A stretch of DNA of 7,023 nucleotides, from contig JAFAVL010000088.1 of assembly GCA_019242465.1 (NCBI GenBank), forward strand, positions 1 to 7,023. Direction: 5' to 3'. Position 1 is the first letter of the stretch. Each line of letters begins with the position of its first letter. Below the pieces are notes generated by a model, which did not search any database, had not been told where the DNA came from, and saw only the letters and a program-made list of their open reading frames with translations. Of the stretch, positions 6,382 through 7,023 are shown in pieces. The translations under genes were made by a program, and so were the position numbers. The stretch is from Chroococcidiopsidaceae cyanobacterium CP_BM_RX_35. GTDB lineage: Bacteria > Cyanobacteriota > Cyanobacteriia > Cyanobacteriales > Chroococcidiopsidaceae.

Positions 6382-6687
6382 ATGTCACTCTATGTTGGTA
6401 ATCTATCTTTTGAGGTTACGCAAGATGATCTCAAACAGGTTTTTGCAGAATACGGAACTGTAAACCGTGTTCAAGTGCCTACAGACCGGGAAACAGGTCA
6501 GCCGAGGGGCTTTGCCTTTGTAGAAATGGGAGCAGAAACCGAAGAAACAGCAGCGATTGAGGCACTAGACGGTGCTGAGTGGATGGGTCGTAACTTGAAA
6601 GTTAATAAGGCTAAGCCGCGGGAAGATAGAGGTTCGTCTGGTGACAGACGAGGAAACAATAGTGGGGGTTACTCTCGACGCTACTAA
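6382..6687 (+). CDS. rbp: RRM-domain RNA-binding protein, glycine-tailed cyanobacterial Rbp type
   Basis: A 101-residue single-RRM protein that binds RNA in the cytoplasm. RNP2 is LYVGNL (residues 3-8) and RNP1 is RGFAFVEM (42-49); the aromatic residues that stack on RNA bases (Tyr4, Phe44, Phe46) are all present. The RRM spans ~2-77, followed by a short basic, Gly/Ser/Arg-rich tail ending GGYSRRY. In cyanobacteria such proteins (RbpA1 type) are often cold-induced, and the gene is known to lie directly upstream of rpsU, as here. The GGAG at 6371 and the RNP2 motif two residues after Met both support the start. The tail is shorter than in some RbpA proteins. A good intrinsic terminator follows 33 bases after the stop at 6685-6687, between this gene and rpsU. 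Confidence 0.95.
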   Translation: MSLYVGNLSFEVTQDDLKQVFAEYGTVNRVQVPTDRETGQPRGFAFVEMGAETEETAAIEALDGAEWMGRNLKVNKAKPREDRGSSGDRRGNNSGGYSRRY

Positions 6688-6720
6688 GCTACAAGCTACG
6701 GAATTCAACTCTAAGGTCTT

Positions 6721-6749
6721 AGGGGCAGACAAGGAGTTTGCCCTTTTTT
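6721..6749 (+). terminator. Intrinsic terminator or attenuator between rbp and rpsU
   Basis: AGGGGCAGAC (6721-6730) pairs with GTTTGCCCTT (6736-6745) over ten positions, eight Watson-Crick and two G-U, around an AAGGA loop. A run of six T (6744-6749) completes the signal. It either ends the rbp message or lets part of transcription through into rpsU, as would suit a tandem rbp-rpsU unit. Confidence 0.8.
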
Positions 6750-6804
6750 GTTGAGAGCTAACGGGACTGCCCACTGCTAGGCTGCGACTAATCTAAGTAA
6801 ATAT

Positions 6805-6810
6805 AGGAGG
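6805..6810 (+). promoter_or_regulatory. Strong Shine-Dalgarno of rpsU
   Basis: AGGAGG, extended by more purines (GAGAGG) up to the ATG, lies seven bases before the start at 6818. It is by far the best ribosome site in the window, as expected for a ribosomal protein gene. Confidence 0.85.
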
Positions 6811-6817
6811 AGAGAGG

Positions 6818-7023
6818 ATGACCCAAGTGATTCTTGGTGAAAATGAAGGCATCGAGTCAGCCCTCCGGAGATTTAAGCGGGAAGTTTCCCAGGCGGGAAT
6901 TTTTCCAGATATGAGAAAGCATCGCCATTTTGAAACGCCTCTGCAAAAACGCAAGCGCAAAATTTTGAAACGCCTCTGCAAAAACGCAAGCGCAAAGCTG
7001 TTGCCATGCACAAGCAGCGCAAA
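6818..7023 (+). CDS. rpsU: Ribosomal protein S21, frameshifted by a 35-bp duplication and cut by window end
   Basis: S21 is a small, very basic 30S-subunit protein that helps initiation by acting near the anti-Shine-Dalgarno end of 16S rRNA. Residues 1-48 ([19 protein letters not shown] ... [12 protein letters not shown]) match cyanobacterial S21 well. After Lys48 the frame reads [20 protein letters not shown], which is not S21. The cause is visible: bases 6927-6961 are repeated exactly at 6962-6996, and 35 is not a multiple of three. Removing one copy restores [14 protein letters not shown], the expected continuation, up to the window end; the last few residues and the stop lie outside. As written the gene would make an S21 with a wrong basic tail. 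Because the fault is within 100 bases of the window end, assembly error is the likelier cause. The start is certain from the Shine-Dalgarno at 6805-6810. Confidence 0.92.
   Translation, partial: MTQVILGENEGIESALRRFKREVSQAGIFPDMRKHRHFETPLQKRKRKILKRLCKNASAKLLPCTSSA
6927..6996 (+). repeat. Perfect 35-bp tandem duplication inside rpsU
   Basis: Two adjacent identical 35-base units (6927-6961 and 6962-6996), each starting ATTTTGAAACG and ending GCAAGCGCAAA. The unit covers the codons for [11 protein letters not shown]. The first unit is in frame, the second is not. No mismatches exist between the copies, so the duplication is either very recent or artificial. Confidence 0.95.

Noticed and set aside
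6565..6774. Minus-strand open frame of 69 codons
   Set aside because: Overlaps the 3' end of the RRM gene and the terminator; no independent support.
6927..6996. Programmed ribosomal frameshift in rpsU
   Set aside because: The A-run (CAAAAAC) is not a canonical slippery heptamer, and an exact 35-bp copy explains the shift fully.
6793..7011. Minus-strand open frame of 72 codons
   Set aside because: Antisense to rpsU and its Shine-Dalgarno, and kept open in part by the 35-bp duplication.

Overview
This 7,023-base window looks like a cyanobacterial chromosome fragment, possibly a whole draft contig because genes are cut at both ends. The cyanobacterial assignment is an inference from four signs: a cyanobacterial-type RecA; a glycine-tailed RRM RNA-binding protein directly upstream of ribosomal protein S21 (a known cyanobacterial linkage); two exact HIP1 octamers (GCGATCGC); and a second RNA/protein complement without enteric-type features. 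Genus is not determined.

Layout. Bases 1-839 (+) hold recA without its first ~80 codons. Only five bases beyond the recA stop, and convergent with it, lies a relic (844-1014, -) of the C-terminal dimerisation domain of a sulfite-oxidase-type molybdopterin oxidoreductase, interrupted by an in-frame TAG. It abuts a 156-residue unknown protein (1013-1483, -). Next is a large RND-family efflux permease (1648-4242, -) that keeps all 12 membrane segments and the proton-relay residues but is about 170-190 residues short of AcrB, with one gap in each of the two periplasmic halves where the outer-membrane-channel docking subdomains normally sit. A 447-base intergenic region (4243-4689) carries a hairpin and a degenerate two-copy palindromic repeat, and separates the RND gene from a rightward pair.

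The rightward pair is a ferritin-like four-helix di-iron protein (4690-5568) and a nucleoside-phosphorylase-fold protein (5584-6255), with almost no gap and probably co-transcribed. The second gene has no ATG/GTG start and is in the same frame as the first, separated by a single TAG. Then come the RRM protein gene (6382-6687), a strong intrinsic terminator or attenuator (6721-6749), and rpsU (6818-7023, cut by the window end), preceded by an excellent Shine-Dalgarno sequence.

Two oddities sit at the extreme ends: a perfect 11-bp foldback replaces the expected recA sequence at bases 1-26, and a perfect 35-bp tandem duplication frameshifts rpsU at 6927-6996. Their positions make assembly or amplification artefact the leading explanation for both, though neither can be proven from the sequence alone. 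The best biological leads are the docking-less RND permease, the uncharacterised di-iron/phosphorylase pair with its unusual start, and the unannotated sulfite oxidase relic. I see no complete novel defence or mobile system here.
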